Below, in pieces: positions 52,215 through 61,367 of a stretch of DNA of 64,000 bases. The DNA comes from JBBIND01 sp037444075 (GTDB taxonomy: Bacteria > Acidobacteriota > Terriglobia > Bryobacterales > Bryobacteraceae). The DNA lies in NCBI GenBank assembly GCA_037444075.1, contig JBBIND010000009.1, positions 13,625-77,624 of the forward strand. The letters run 5' to 3'. Under the pieces are notes generated by a model. The model was given only the letters and a program-made list of their open reading frames with translations, was not told the origin of the DNA and did no database searches. The translations under genes and the position numbers were made by a program. Numbering within the stretch: position 1 is the stretch's first letter; every line of letters begins with the position of its first letter.

Positions 52215-53906
52215 CTAGAGCACCGTCAACGCCGACTGCATGATCCGGGGCTCAGGCGCCGGCTCACCGAGCGCTTCGGCCAGGTCCTGGGCTGGTGTGC
52301 GTATCGGCTGAAGATTGTAACTCTCCGCCAGCAGCCGCCGCACGGAAGGAGACAGGAAGGCCGGCAGGCTGGGGCCCAGGCGGATGTTTTTGACGCCCAG
52401 GTGGAGGAGAGTCAGCAGAATCGCCACGGCCTTCTGTTCGTACCAGGAGAGGATCAGAGACACCGGCAGATCATTCACGCCGCACTGGAAGGCTTCCGCC
52501 AGCGCCGTCACGATGCGTATGGCCGAGTAGGCGTCATTGCACTGGCCGATGTCGATCAACCTCGGCAGTCCGCCGATTTCACCGAGCTCCATCTGGTTGA
52601 ACCGGTACTTGCCGCAGGCCAGCGTCAGCACGACGCAGTCCTCCGGCGCCGCGCCCACCAGGTCGGTGTAGTAGTTGCGGCCAAGCCTGGCTCCGTCGCA
52701 GCCGCCCACCAGGAAGAAGTGGCGAATGGCGCCGCTCTTGACCGCGTTGACGATGGTTTCGGCGTGGCCCAGAACCGCGTTGTGGCCAAAGCCCACCGTG
52801 ATGGTGCGGCCGGAGCCATCTTCGGTGAAGCCGGGCGCTGCGAGTGCGGCTTCAATGACGGGCGCATAGTCGCTGTCTGCAATGTGGCGCACCGCAGGCC
52901 AGGCCACCGGACCGCAGGTAAAGAGCCTGTCCCGATAGCTGTCCATGGGTTGCTGGATGCAGTTGGAAGTGACCAGAATCGCGCCGGGGAACAGGTCAAA
53001 GTCGATCGCCTGATTCATCCAGGCGCCGCCGTAGTTGCCGGCGAGGTGGGGGAACGCCTTCAGCGCGGGATAGCCGTGTCCCGGGAGCATCTCGCCGTGC
53101 GTGTACACTTGAATGCCTTTGCCCTCGGTCTGGCGCAGCAACTCGAGAAGGATGGCCAGGTCGTGCCCGGTTACCAGGATGGCCTTGCCTTGACGCGGCT
53201 CCACGCGGACGGCGGTCGGTTCCGGATGACCCAGAGTAGATGTGTGGGCCGTATCCAGCAGGGCCATGGCGCGGAGGTTGAGTTCGCCAATGCGGAGGCT
53301 GGCGTCCAGGAGTTCCTCCGCCGTGTGCGCGGGCTGCGCCAACAGGCTCAGAAACTCGGCGAAGGATGCGTAGAGGCTGCTGTCTTCATGGCCGAAACGG
53401 CTTGCGTGCCAAACATAGGCTGCGGCGCCTTTAAGACCGTACAGGGCGCACTCCTGGAGTCCCGTGATGTCGGCGCCAACCTGGGAGAACCTGGGCATGA
53501 GCCCTGCCAGCTTCCCTTCCGTCAACATGGCCAGCGGCTCATCCGGCAGGTTAGCCACGGCGGGACCCGCCAGCGCTTCCGGCTGCTCGCCTGCCTGCGC
53601 GCAAGCCTGCTCGTAGAGCTCTCGCGCGTCCTCTCTGGTCTTGTTCGCGGCCCTCACCAGGTCCGCCAGCCGGCTCGCGTCGAAGTTCACATTCGTGCCC
53701 GTGGCGAAGAGCAGCTCGGTGACGAACCGGTCCAGGTTGATGTCTTTCACGCCTCTCTTGCCGGCTTCGTGAAGGTACTGAGCGATGCCTTTGGCCCCCA
53801 CCACCAGAAGGTCCTGGAGGAGCGCAGCCACCGGTTCCTTGCCGCAGACTCCCAAATGGATGCACCCGGCGCCCCGAAAGGTTTGCTCACACTGATAGCA
53901 GAACAT
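52215..53906 (-). CDS. hcp: Hybrid cluster protein (hydroxylamine/NO reductase)
   Basis: 563 residues, class I. N-terminal cysteines 3, 6, 15 and 21 (spacing 2-8-5) fit the [4Fe-4S] form found in anaerobes. The hybrid-cluster ligands are recognisable: HGEMLPGHGYP, TSNCIQQP, LACGKYRFN, GQCNDAYSA and the final WYEQKAVAILL with GPSLPAFLSP. It detoxifies NO or hydroxylamine. No hcr reductase is next to it. AAGGGAG precedes the start. A CRP/FNR-type palindrome lies about 105 bases upstream. Confidence 0.94.
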   Translation of the reverse strand: MFCYQCEQTFRGAGCIHLGVCGKEPVAALLQDLLVVGAKGIAQYLHEAGKRGVKDINLDRFVTELLFATGTNVNFDASRLADLVRAANKTREDARELYEQACAQAGEQPEALAGPAVANLPDEPLAMLTEGKLAGLMPRFSQVGADITGLQECALYGLKGAAAYVWHASRFGHEDSSLYASFAEFLSLLAQPAHTAEELLDASLRIGELNLRAMALLDTAHTSTLGHPEPTAVRVEPRQGKAILVTGHDLAILLELLRQTEGKGIQVYTHGEMLPGHGYPALKAFPHLAGNYGGAWMNQAIDFDLFPGAILVTSNCIQQPMDSYRDRLFTCGPVAWPAVRHIADSDYAPVIEAALAAPGFTEDGSGRTITVGFGHNAVLGHAETIVNAVKSGAIRHFFLVGGCDGARLGRNYYTDLVGAAPEDCVVLTLACGKYRFNQMELGEIGGLPRLIDIGQCNDAYSAIRIVTALAEAFQCGVNDLPVSLILSWYEQKAVAILLTLLHLGVKNIRLGPSLPAFLSPSVRRLLAESYNLQPIRTPAQDLAEALGEPAPEPRIMQSALTVL

Positions 53907-54008
53907 TCAATCTCCCTTACGTTTGATTCAGGTTAGCGCCGGGCCACTGTCAGCCGGCGAGGCGTGATCGCCTGTTGGCAAGTTAGCAGGACAACCCGCA
54001 CGGCCGCA

Positions 54009-54022
54009 GTGACCGAAGTCAC
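54009..54022. promoter_or_regulatory. CRP/FNR-family-type operator upstream of hcp
   Basis: GTGA-N6-TCAC (GTGACCGAAGTCAC), the core of the CRP/FNR family palindrome, and similar to sites of HcpR/NnrR-type NO regulators. On the minus strand TGCTAACTT (extended -10) lies at 53988-53980. With that -10 the operator centre falls at about -42 from the transcription start, the class II activator position. Confidence 0.45.
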
Positions 54023-54058
54023 CTCGCACGAAGATTGGGGGCTTCTGCCTATGGCGCC

Positions 54059-55228
54059 TTAGGCGGCCAGTGAGGAGAGAAAACTGGCGCCGTGTTTCAG
54101 GCGCAGGCCGAAATTCTCGGCCACAGTCTGGCCGATGTCCGCCAGCGAAGCGCGCGTGCCGAGATCAACGCCCTCGGCTGTCGCGGGACCCCAAGCCAGA
54201 ATCGGCACATACTCGCGGCTGTGATCGGTAGAGAGTGTAGTCGGGTCGCAGCCGTGGTCGGCCGTGAACATCACTACGTCTTCGGTGCCCAGCCTTTCGG
54301 TTAAAGCAGGCAGCCACGCGTCCACCTCTTCCAGCGCTTTGGCGAATCCTTCGCCGTCGTTGCGGTGGCCGTAGAGTTGATCGAAATCAACAAGGTTCAC
54401 GAAAATCAAACCTCGTTGACAGGCGCCCAGGGCTGCGAGCGTTTTCGCCATGCCGTCCGCGTTGGACTTAGTCTTCGCCGCCGAGCGGATGCCGCGCCCG
54501 AGGAAGATCTCCGAAATCTTGCCCACTGAAAACACGTCGACCCCGTGCGCGGCCAATTCGTCCAGCAACATGCCGGGGGGCGGTGGCACGGCCAGGTCCT
54601 TCCTGTTGGCCGTGCGCGTGTAGGCTCCAGGGGAGCCCACGAAGGGGCGGGCGATGACTCGCCCGACCTCGTGCTCATCGCGCAGGATTTCGCGCGCGAT
54701 TTCACAGATGCGATACTGCTCCTTCAGCGGGATGACTTCCTCGTGTGCCGCCACCTGGAAGACGCTGTCCGCCGACGTGTAGACGATGGGCCAGCCGGTG
54801 CGGGCGTGCTCCTCGCCCAACTGCTTGATGATCTCCGTGCCCGAAGCGGGCACGTTGCCCAGTGATCCTCTGCCCGTGCGTTGCTCGAACAGGTTGATCA
54901 CGTCCGGCGGAAATCCGTTCGGGTAGGTCGGGAAAGGCCGGTCGAGCAGGATGCCGGCCATTTCCCAGTGCCCCGTGGTGGTGTCTTTGCCCGGCGAAGC
55001 CGGTGCGCAACGCCCGTAACAGCCGAGCGGGTAATCGACCGGCGGGAGATGAGCGAGCGCCTTTAGATTCGCCAGACCCAGGTGACCGAAGTTCGGCAAA
55101 TGGAGAGGCCTGAGCCGCGCTACATTGCCGAGCGTGTCACTGCCGGTGTCACCGTAAGCGGCGGCGTCGGGCGTCTCTCCCACACCAACACTGTCCAGGA
55201 CAATCAGTATGATGCGGCGAAAAAACAT
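54059..55228 (-). CDS. deoB: Phosphopentomutase
   Basis: 389 residues of the alkaline-phosphatase superfamily. Metal and catalytic motifs are ILIVLDSVGVGE (Asp12), GKDTTTGHWEM with the phosphorylated threonine, and FTADHGCDPT. It interconverts ribose-1-phosphate and ribose-5-phosphate in nucleoside salvage, linking to the split transketolase nearby. It follows the ACT gene by 54 bases on the same strand. Confidence 0.94.
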   Translation of the reverse strand: MFFRRIILIVLDSVGVGETPDAAAYGDTGSDTLGNVARLRPLHLPNFGHLGLANLKALAHLPPVDYPLGCYGRCAPASPGKDTTTGHWEMAGILLDRPFPTYPNGFPPDVINLFEQRTGRGSLGNVPASGTEIIKQLGEEHARTGWPIVYTSADSVFQVAAHEEVIPLKEQYRICEIAREILRDEHEVGRVIARPFVGSPGAYTRTANRKDLAVPPPPGMLLDELAAHGVDVFSVGKISEIFLGRGIRSAAKTKSNADGMAKTLAALGACQRGLIFVNLVDFDQLYGHRNDGEGFAKALEEVDAWLPALTERLGTEDVVMFTADHGCDPTTLSTDHSREYVPILAWGPATAEGVDLGTRASLADIGQTVAENFGLRLKHGASFLSSLAA

Positions 55229-55282
55229 CCTTGCGGCCCGTCCGGCGGGCCGAGTGGTCTTGGAGTTTAGCCTCAGTCCGTC

Positions 55283-55696
55283 TTAAACGCCCAGAGCCTT
55301 GGACGCCTTGCGGACATCTTCCGGCGCAACGTAGATGAAGGCGCCGAACTTGCCCGCCGCTGCCACGGCAGCCTGCACGGCATGGACGTTGATGCCGGCT
55401 TGGGCGAGTTTGGTCATTACAGCCCCCAGAGCTCCGGGCCGGTCTTTGCCCGTCACGTGGAAAGCGGTTTGCTTCTTGCTCAGCTTCAGCTTGGCAGCCT
55501 TGACGGCTTTCTTGAGTCCTTCCACGTTGGTAGTGGCCAATTCGAGCTGAGATGAGCCCTCCCCGATCGGGTAACCCCAGAATCCGATCAGGTTCACCCC
55601 CTCCTTGCGGAGAGCCTCCAGAACGCGTGCCCCCTCACCTACCTGGTTCGCCACTACGACCGAATAATGATCCATGCGAGCGACTGTATCCGCCAT
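55283..55696 (-). CDS. ACT-domain protein
   Basis: 137 residues. Two ACT-like halves, the first with YSVVVANQVGEGARVLEALR (about 11-30), the second starting HVTGKDRPGALGAVMTKLAQAG (about 80-101). No enzyme domain is fused, so it is probably a small-molecule (amino-acid) sensor. GGAG lies eight bases before the ATG. Confidence 0.85.
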   Translation of the reverse strand: MADTVARMDHYSVVVANQVGEGARVLEALRKEGVNLIGFWGYPIGEGSSQLELATTNVEGLKKAVKAAKLKLSKKQTAFHVTGKDRPGALGAVMTKLAQAGINVHAVQAAVAAAGKFGAFIYVAPEDVRKASKALGV

Positions 55697-55816
55697 TGAT
55701 GTGTCTCCGTGTTTGGGTTTTCAAACTTAACTATGTGCAAAGATTAACCCTTTTCACGCGGCCAGCGCAAGTTTCGGACGCCGTTATCCGTGTGTTACAG
55801 TGGCCTATTAGCCCCT

Positions 55817-56638
55817 ATGAACGGAAAAAGAAGTCTGGCGGAGTTGCAGGCGCTGTCGAAGACTGTCCGGCGCCATATTATCGAAATGACCGGCGCCGCC
55901 GGGTCCGGCCATCCGGGCGGTTCGCTGTCGATGGTAGAGATCCTGGTGGTTCTGTTCTTCGACGTGATGAACCACAAGCCGGAAGCCCCCGCCTGGCCGG
56001 AGCGCGACCGTTTTCTGCTATCCAAGGGGCACGGGTGCCCCGCCCTGTACGCCGTCCTGGCCGAATCCGGCTACACGCCCGTGGAGGAGTTGAAGAACCT
56101 GCGCAAGTTGGGTTCCATCTACCAGGGGCATCCGGACAAGCGCTTTATCCCCGCGCTCGAAGGTTCCACCGGCTCGCTAGGGCAGGGACTTTCCGTGGTG
56201 CTGGGCATGGGTCTGGCAGCCAGGCTGGATGGCAAGCCCTACCGGTCCTACGTTGTGTTGGGCGACGGCGAAATCCAGGAAGGCCAGATATGGGAAGCCG
56301 CCATGTTCGGCAGTTACCACAAAGTGGACAACGTGGCCGCCATCGTCGACTACAACAAGCTCCAGTTGGACGGCTTCATCAGCGACATCATGGAACTCGA
56401 GCCGCTGGCGGACAAGTGGCGGGGCTTCGGCTGGCACACCATCGAAGTCGACGGGCATGACATTGCGGCCCTGCGGGCTGCCTTCACGGAAGCCGCCGCC
56501 ATCAAGGATCAGCCGACGGTGGTGATTGCCCACACCGTGAAAGGCAAAGGCGTCTCCTTCATGGAGAACAATCCGAAGTTCCACGGAGTCGCGCCCACGC
56601 CCCAGGAAGTTGAAATTGCATTGAAGGAGCTTGCCTGA
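55817..56638 (+). CDS. Transketolase, N-terminal (TPP-binding) subunit
   Basis: 273 residues from the ATG at 55817. GAAGSGHPGGSLS and the thiamin-pyrophosphate motif GDGEIQEGQIWE...DYNKLQLDG identify the N-terminal half of transketolase. The C-terminal half is the next gene, overlapping by one base (TGATG). TACAGT at 55796 may be the -10 element. The pair runs the non-oxidative pentose phosphate route. Confidence 0.94.
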   Translation: MNGKRSLAELQALSKTVRRHIIEMTGAAGSGHPGGSLSMVEILVVLFFDVMNHKPEAPAWPERDRFLLSKGHGCPALYAVLAESGYTPVEELKNLRKLGSIYQGHPDKRFIPALEGSTGSLGQGLSVVLGMGLAARLDGKPYRSYVVLGDGEIQEGQIWEAAMFGSYHKVDNVAAIVDYNKLQLDGFISDIMELEPLADKWRGFGWHTIEVDGHDIAALRAAFTEAAAIKDQPTVVIAHTVKGKGVSFMENNPKFHGVAPTPQEVEIALKELA

Positions 56639-57609
56639 TGTCCACTCGCACGCGATTCGAACTGAAGATGGGAGCCGCCACGCGCGAGGCCTTTGGCAAG
56701 GCTCTGGTCGAGTTGGGGCACGCCAGCCGCGACGTGGTCGTTTGCGATGCGGACCTCTCCAAATCCACTTTCACGCACCTGTTTGCCTCCGAGTTTCCGG
56801 ACCGCTTCTTTTCCTGCGGCATCGCCGAAGCCAACATGGTGGCGGTGGGCGCCGGATTGGCCAGCTGCGGCAAGATCGCTTTCGTCGCCAGCTTCTCCTG
56901 CTTCCTTCTGAACAAGGGTTTTGAACAACTGCGCGTTACGGTGGCTTACCCGAACGTGAACCTGAAGGTGGTGGGTACGCACAGCGGCATCTCGATTGGC
57001 GAGGACGGACCTTCGCAAATGAGCGTCGAAGACCTGAGCCTGGCCTGCGCTTTGCCTGGTTTCGTCGTTCTGAATCCGGCTGACGAGGTCTGCGCCCGCG
57101 CCTTGGTCCACGCGGCGGCGGCTCACGTTGGACCTGTGTTCCTGCGGGCGGGGCGCGCCAAAGTGCCCGTAATCTATGGGCCCGAGCAGCAGTATGAAAT
57201 CGGCAAGGCCATCGAACTCGTGCCCGGCTCTGACATCGCCATCATCGCCACCGGGCTGATGGTAGCGCAGGCTCTCAAGGCGCAGGAAACGCTGGAAGCG
57301 CAAGGCGTCTCCGCCTGTGTGATCGACATGCACACCATCAAGCCGCTGGACCGCGACGCCATCTCCCGCGCGGCTCAAACCGGAGCCGTGGTGGTGGCCG
57401 AGGAACACCTCGTCGACGGTGGCTTGGGCGTGCGCGTGGCCCAGGTGGTGGCTGAAACGCATCCGGCGGTCATGGAGTTCGTCGGCATCCAGAACACGTA
57501 CGCTGAAAGCGGCACTCCGGACGGGCTTCTGGAGAAGTACGGCCTGGTGGCCAGGAACATCGTGGATGCGGCGCGACGGGCGCTCGGCCGCAAGGGCAAG
57601 CGCGGCTAA
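56638..57609 (+). CDS. Transketolase, C-terminal subunit
   Basis: 323 residues: pyrimidine-binding domain (FFSCGIAEANMVAVGAGLA, SFSCFLLNKGFEQLRV, THSGISIGEDGPSQM) and the C-terminal transketolase domain (SDIAIIATGLMVAQAL, VVVAEEHLVDGGLG). It works as a heteromer with the preceding gene product. No gene follows for 150 bases. Confidence 0.94.
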   Translation: MSTRTRFELKMGAATREAFGKALVELGHASRDVVVCDADLSKSTFTHLFASEFPDRFFSCGIAEANMVAVGAGLASCGKIAFVASFSCFLLNKGFEQLRVTVAYPNVNLKVVGTHSGISIGEDGPSQMSVEDLSLACALPGFVVLNPADEVCARALVHAAAAHVGPVFLRAGRAKVPVIYGPEQQYEIGKAIELVPGSDIAIIATGLMVAQALKAQETLEAQGVSACVIDMHTIKPLDRDAISRAAQTGAVVVAEEHLVDGGLGVRVAQVVAETHPAVMEFVGIQNTYAESGTPDGLLEKYGLVARNIVDAARRALGRKGKRG

Positions 57610-57757
57610 GAGACTGCACCTGGGGCGAGCTTCAGCTGGCCCCACGGCTTGTTCAGAAACCTCGCCGCGCCGTCGGCCTGAGGGCTCAATGGGAAGTCCT
57701 CACGTCAGCGGTTTCAGCGCCTGCGGCCGGTGTGTCCACCAGGACTGCCGGTGCTGC

Positions 57758-59206
57758 TCAGGGCTGCGCTGCCGCCAGCCGGCGTGAATAGACTTCCCCA
57801 ACGCGCATTCGCGTGACCTCTCCGTCCGGACCGGTCTCGAAGATGACTCTCTCCCCCACCGCCGCGAATCCATTCTTGTTTTCCAGGCGGACGGTCCCAT
57901 CCGAAAGAGGAACCAGCGTGGACATCGTCTCCTTGGGGTCCTGGGAGGTCGGGTCAATCATCGTCAACTGATCGTTGTAGATCAGCACCTGGGAATCGCC
58001 CCAAAGGTTGCGGTAGCGGCCGGCGTAGCGGGACCAGACAACTGGCGGCGGAGTTGGTTTCGCCGCCGGAGTCACAGCCGCCGCAATGGCCGGCGCCAGG
58101 TAGCGGAACGCCTGCTGCACAAACATGGCCGGGTTGCCATCGTCGCAATTAGTCATGACGATGACGGCTATCTTGTCCTCCAGAGAGATCGCTGTCTGGC
58201 TGCGGTAGCCGGCGAGCGAACCGCCGTGGCCGACCAAAGTGCGGTCACCGTCCCTCCAGACTTGAAAGCCGATGCCCCAACCCATCTTCCAATCCGGCTG
58301 GAGCCAGTGCAGGCGGTGCATCTCCTTCAATGTCCTGGCCGAAATCACTTGCGAGCCGACTGGCGGAGCTTCGCGAAACTGCATGGACGCGAAGCGCGCA
58401 AAATCCTCGACGGTGGAGGACATGCTGGCCGCGGCTGAAATGCCGTCAAGTTCGCTCCACGGCATGACTTCCCGCCGCCCGTCCGGCATGCGCCGTCCGT
58501 AGCCTGTGGCCAGACGCGGCTTGTGCCCCGCGGGCAAGTGCAGACTGGTCGAACTCATGCCCAGCGGCATCAGAATGCGCCGGTTGACGAAGTCTGCGTA
58601 CGGCTCTCCGGAAACGGAGGCTACAATCTCCCCCGCAATGGTGAGGGCGAGATTGGAGTACTTCCAGCGCGTCTCAGGTTCATACACCGCTTCCTGCGCG
58701 GGTAAGCCTTCGCGCACCTGATCCCGGGTGGGGAATTTGAAGTCGTTCCAATACGGCGCGGCGGCTTCGCGCGGCAAACCGGAAGTGTGCGTGAGCAGTT
58801 GCCGGATGGTGACGGCGGGTGAACCCGGCGCCTGCTTCGGCTTGAACCAGGGGAGGTGCCGGGCTACGGGGTCATCCAAGCCTAGTTTGCCCTCGTCCCG
58901 CAATTGCATCACCGCCATCGCCGTGAACAGCTTGGTGTTCGACGCCACGCGATAAATGGTCTGCGGCGTTGCCGGGGCCTTCTTCTCCAGGTCGGCTTGA
59001 CCAAAGCCCTTCATCCAAACCACCTGTTGGTCGTGGACGACAGCTATCGACAACCCAGGCTGGTTGCGGTAGGCCATCTGCGACTCGATCCACGCCTCCA
59101 GCAGGCGCACGGCTGAGGCCACTTCCGGTTTCTGGAGGGCGGCAGCCTCGGTGGCAGTCGCGCACAACAAGGCCGCGAACACAATGCGGAGATACCCAAT
59201 CGGCAT
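57758..59206 (-). CDS. Exported serine beta-lactamase-family hydrolase
   Basis: 482 residues from the ATG at 59206, chosen because a signal peptide (MPIGYLRIVFAALLCATATEA) starts there and a TACAAT box lies six bases upstream; the open frame upstream is antisense to the peptidase gene. Class C-type motifs: SNTK (SxxK), YSN (YxN) and HGG (replacing KTG). A beta-barrel C-terminal domain (about 385-480) follows. Such enzymes are usually esterases or D-amino peptidases rather than antibiotic resistance proteins. Confidence 0.9.
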   Translation of the reverse strand: MPIGYLRIVFAALLCATATEAAALQKPEVASAVRLLEAWIESQMAYRNQPGLSIAVVHDQQVVWMKGFGQADLEKKAPATPQTIYRVASNTKLFTAMAVMQLRDEGKLGLDDPVARHLPWFKPKQAPGSPAVTIRQLLTHTSGLPREAAAPYWNDFKFPTRDQVREGLPAQEAVYEPETRWKYSNLALTIAGEIVASVSGEPYADFVNRRILMPLGMSSTSLHLPAGHKPRLATGYGRRMPDGRREVMPWSELDGISAAASMSSTVEDFARFASMQFREAPPVGSQVISARTLKEMHRLHWLQPDWKMGWGIGFQVWRDGDRTLVGHGGSLAGYRSQTAISLEDKIAVIVMTNCDDGNPAMFVQQAFRYLAPAIAAAVTPAAKPTPPPVVWSRYAGRYRNLWGDSQVLIYNDQLTMIDPTSQDPKETMSTLVPLSDGTVRLENKNGFAAVGERVIFETGPDGEVTRMRVGEVYSRRLAAAQP

Positions 59207-59212
59207 GAAGTT

Positions 59213-59218
59213 ATTGTA
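59213..59218 (-). promoter_or_regulatory. TACAAT -10 element of the beta-lactamase-family gene
   Basis: TACAAT on the minus strand, six bases before the ATG at 59206, so transcription would begin at the start codon. No -35 box. Confidence 0.5.
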
Positions 59219-59250
59219 TATAGTCCACCTTAGACCGCGGGAGGGCCAGC

Positions 59251-59256
59251 TACAAT
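59251..59256 (+). promoter_or_regulatory. TACAAT -10 element of the M3 peptidase gene
   Basis: TACAAT five bases before the ATG at 59262. Together with the minus-strand box 32 bases away it makes a compact divergent pair of apparently leaderless promoters. Confidence 0.5.
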
Positions 59257-59261
59257 GGAAC

Positions 59262-61367
59262 ATGGCCGACACGCAGCGCGCCGCCGGTGCGAGCAGCGAG
59301 ATTCCTGCCACGCCGCCGGACGACGGCAACCCTCTGTTGTCCACCCCCTTCGAAATCCCCTTCCACCGCATCCAGGCTGAACATGTCGAGCCCGCCATCG
59401 GGCAGTTATTGAGCAGAGCAAGACAGGACCTCGACGCATTCATTGCTTGCGAACCCGACACTTTTGAGGGACTCATCCTCGGGCTGGAGGATCTGACCGA
59501 TGCTCTGGAGAGGGCCTTCAACGTCGTTCGCCATCTGGAATCGGTGGCCAGCACACCGCCGTTGCGCGCGGCGTTCAATGCCGTCCAACCCGAGGTGAGC
59601 GCGTTCTTTTCCGGCATCCCGCTCAACGAGGGTCTTTGGCGCGTGTTGCAGTCCTACGCTTCGGGGAAGGAAGCTTCCGGATTGCGTGGGCCGCGCCGCC
59701 GCTACCTGGACAAGACCATGAGGAGCTTCCGGCGCCACGGAGCCGCTCTGGGCGACGAGGAGAAGGCCAAATTGCAGGCGGTTGACCGTGAACTGGCCAC
59801 CCTCACGACGAAGTTTGCGCAGAACGTAGTGGACGCAACCAGCGATTTCGAACTGCTCCTCACGGACCGCTCGCAACTCGCCGGTCTTCCCGAAAGCGCG
59901 GTGGAGGCTGCCCGCGAGAGCGCGGCTCAGCGCGGCATCTCCGGCTGGCGGTTCACGCTGCAGGCGCCAAGCTACACGGCGGTGATGACGTACCTGGAGG
60001 ATGCTTCCATCCGCCGCCACTGCTACCTGGCCTACAACCGCCGCGCGTCCGGCGGCGATCACGACAATGCTCCCTTGATTCAGCGCATTCTCGAAATGCG
60101 CCAGGCCAAGGCGCGCCTGCTGGGCTATGAGAGATTCTCGGACTATGTGCTCGAAGAGCGCATGGCCTCCTCGACACCTCAGGTGAGGGAGTTTCTGGAG
60201 GATCTTCGGCGGCAAACTCTGCCGCGCTTCCAGGAGGAAAACGCGGAGTTGCTACGGTTCCGGCGGTCACTCGAAGGCGCCGAGGCGCCGGAGATGGAGT
60301 CGTGGGATGTGCCCTACTACGCTGAGAAACTGCGGCGCGAAAGTTGCGAATTCGACGAGGAGGCGCTGCGGCCCTACTTTCCCCTGCCGCGCGTGATGCA
60401 GGGAATGTTTGCCATCGCGTCCAAGCTGTTTGGCATCCGCATCGAGCGGCAAGAAGGGGTGCCCGGCTGGGACCCCCAAGCCGCCTGCTACCGGATTCAC
60501 GACGAAGACGGCAGCTTTCTGGGGGCCTTCTACACGGACTGGCATCCGCGCGAAAACAAGCGCGGCGGCGCCTGGATGGATGCGCTGATAACCGGGCGAG
60601 CCGGAGCGGAAGGCTGCGAACCGCACCTGGGCCTGGTCTGCGGGAACCTGACGCCGCCGCTATCCGGGCGTCCCGCGCTGCTCACGCACTCCGACGTGAC
60701 GACCATCTTTCACGAGTTCGGGCATCTGCTGCATCATTGCCTCAGCCGCGTCGAGTCGCGTTCCTTTGCCGGAACCAACGTTGCTTGGGATTTCGTTGAG
60801 TTGCCCTCCCAACTGTTGGAGAACTGGTGCTGGGAAGCCGAAGCGGTGGACCTGCTGAGCGGGCACTGGCAGACGGGCGAGCCCCTTCCCGTGGCGCATT
60901 TGGACAGGCTTCGACGGAGCCGGGACTTTCGCGCGGCTAACGCCATGATGCGTCAACTGGCCATGGGCTTCGTCGATTTGGCTTTGCACTCCGGCGAGGC
61001 TGATGGCGAAGCGGACCTGCTGGCGTTTTGCCGGCGTATCCAGCAGGCACTCTCCCCCGCAAAGCTGCCGGAGGACTACGCCATGATCACTTCCTTCACC
61101 CACCTGTTTGCAGGGCCCGTGGCGTATGCAGCCGGCTACTATTCCTATAAGTGGGCAGAAGTGCTGGACGCCGATGTGTTTACACGGTTTCTCAAGGAGG
61201 GCATCTTCAACCGCGCCGCAGGCCGTGAACTCCGCGAGTCAATCTTGTCTCGCGGTGACAGCGCCCCGCCCGAGGAGCAGTTCAGGGCTTTCATGGGCCG
61301 GAACCCGGACCTGCGGGCGTTGCTGAGAAGGTCCGGGCTCGCGGAGGATACTGACGGCGTGTTCTAG
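59262..61367 (+). CDS. M3-family zinc oligopeptidase (oligopeptidase A-like)
   Basis: 701 residues from the ATG at 59262. HEFGH at 484-488 is the zinc motif and the FVELPSQ glutamate near 513 is the third ligand. Long helical N-terminal half as in thimet/oligopeptidase A enzymes; no signal peptide, so cytoplasmic. It degrades short peptides and cleaved signal peptides. The stop (TAG) shares the CTAG with the stop of the convergent DUF1080 gene. Confidence 0.92.
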   Translation: MADTQRAAGASSEIPATPPDDGNPLLSTPFEIPFHRIQAEHVEPAIGQLLSRARQDLDAFIACEPDTFEGLILGLEDLTDALERAFNVVRHLESVASTPPLRAAFNAVQPEVSAFFSGIPLNEGLWRVLQSYASGKEASGLRGPRRRYLDKTMRSFRRHGAALGDEEKAKLQAVDRELATLTTKFAQNVVDATSDFELLLTDRSQLAGLPESAVEAARESAAQRGISGWRFTLQAPSYTAVMTYLEDASIRRHCYLAYNRRASGGDHDNAPLIQRILEMRQAKARLLGYERFSDYVLEERMASSTPQVREFLEDLRRQTLPRFQEENAELLRFRRSLEGAEAPEMESWDVPYYAEKLRRESCEFDEEALRPYFPLPRVMQGMFAIASKLFGIRIERQEGVPGWDPQAACYRIHDEDGSFLGAFYTDWHPRENKRGGAWMDALITGRAGAEGCEPHLGLVCGNLTPPLSGRPALLTHSDVTTIFHEFGHLLHHCLSRVESRSFAGTNVAWDFVELPSQLLENWCWEAEAVDLLSGHWQTGEPLPVAHLDRLRRSRDFRAANAMMRQLAMGFVDLALHSGEADGEADLLAFCRRIQQALSPAKLPEDYAMITSFTHLFAGPVAYAAGYYSYKWAEVLDADVFTRFLKEGIFNRAAGRELRESILSRGDSAPPEEQFRAFMGRNPDLRALLRRSGLAEDTDGVF

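Noticed and set aside
52401..53936. 511-codon open frame antisense to hcp
   Set aside because: Fully opposite a clear hybrid cluster protein with intact cysteine ligands; no start signal.
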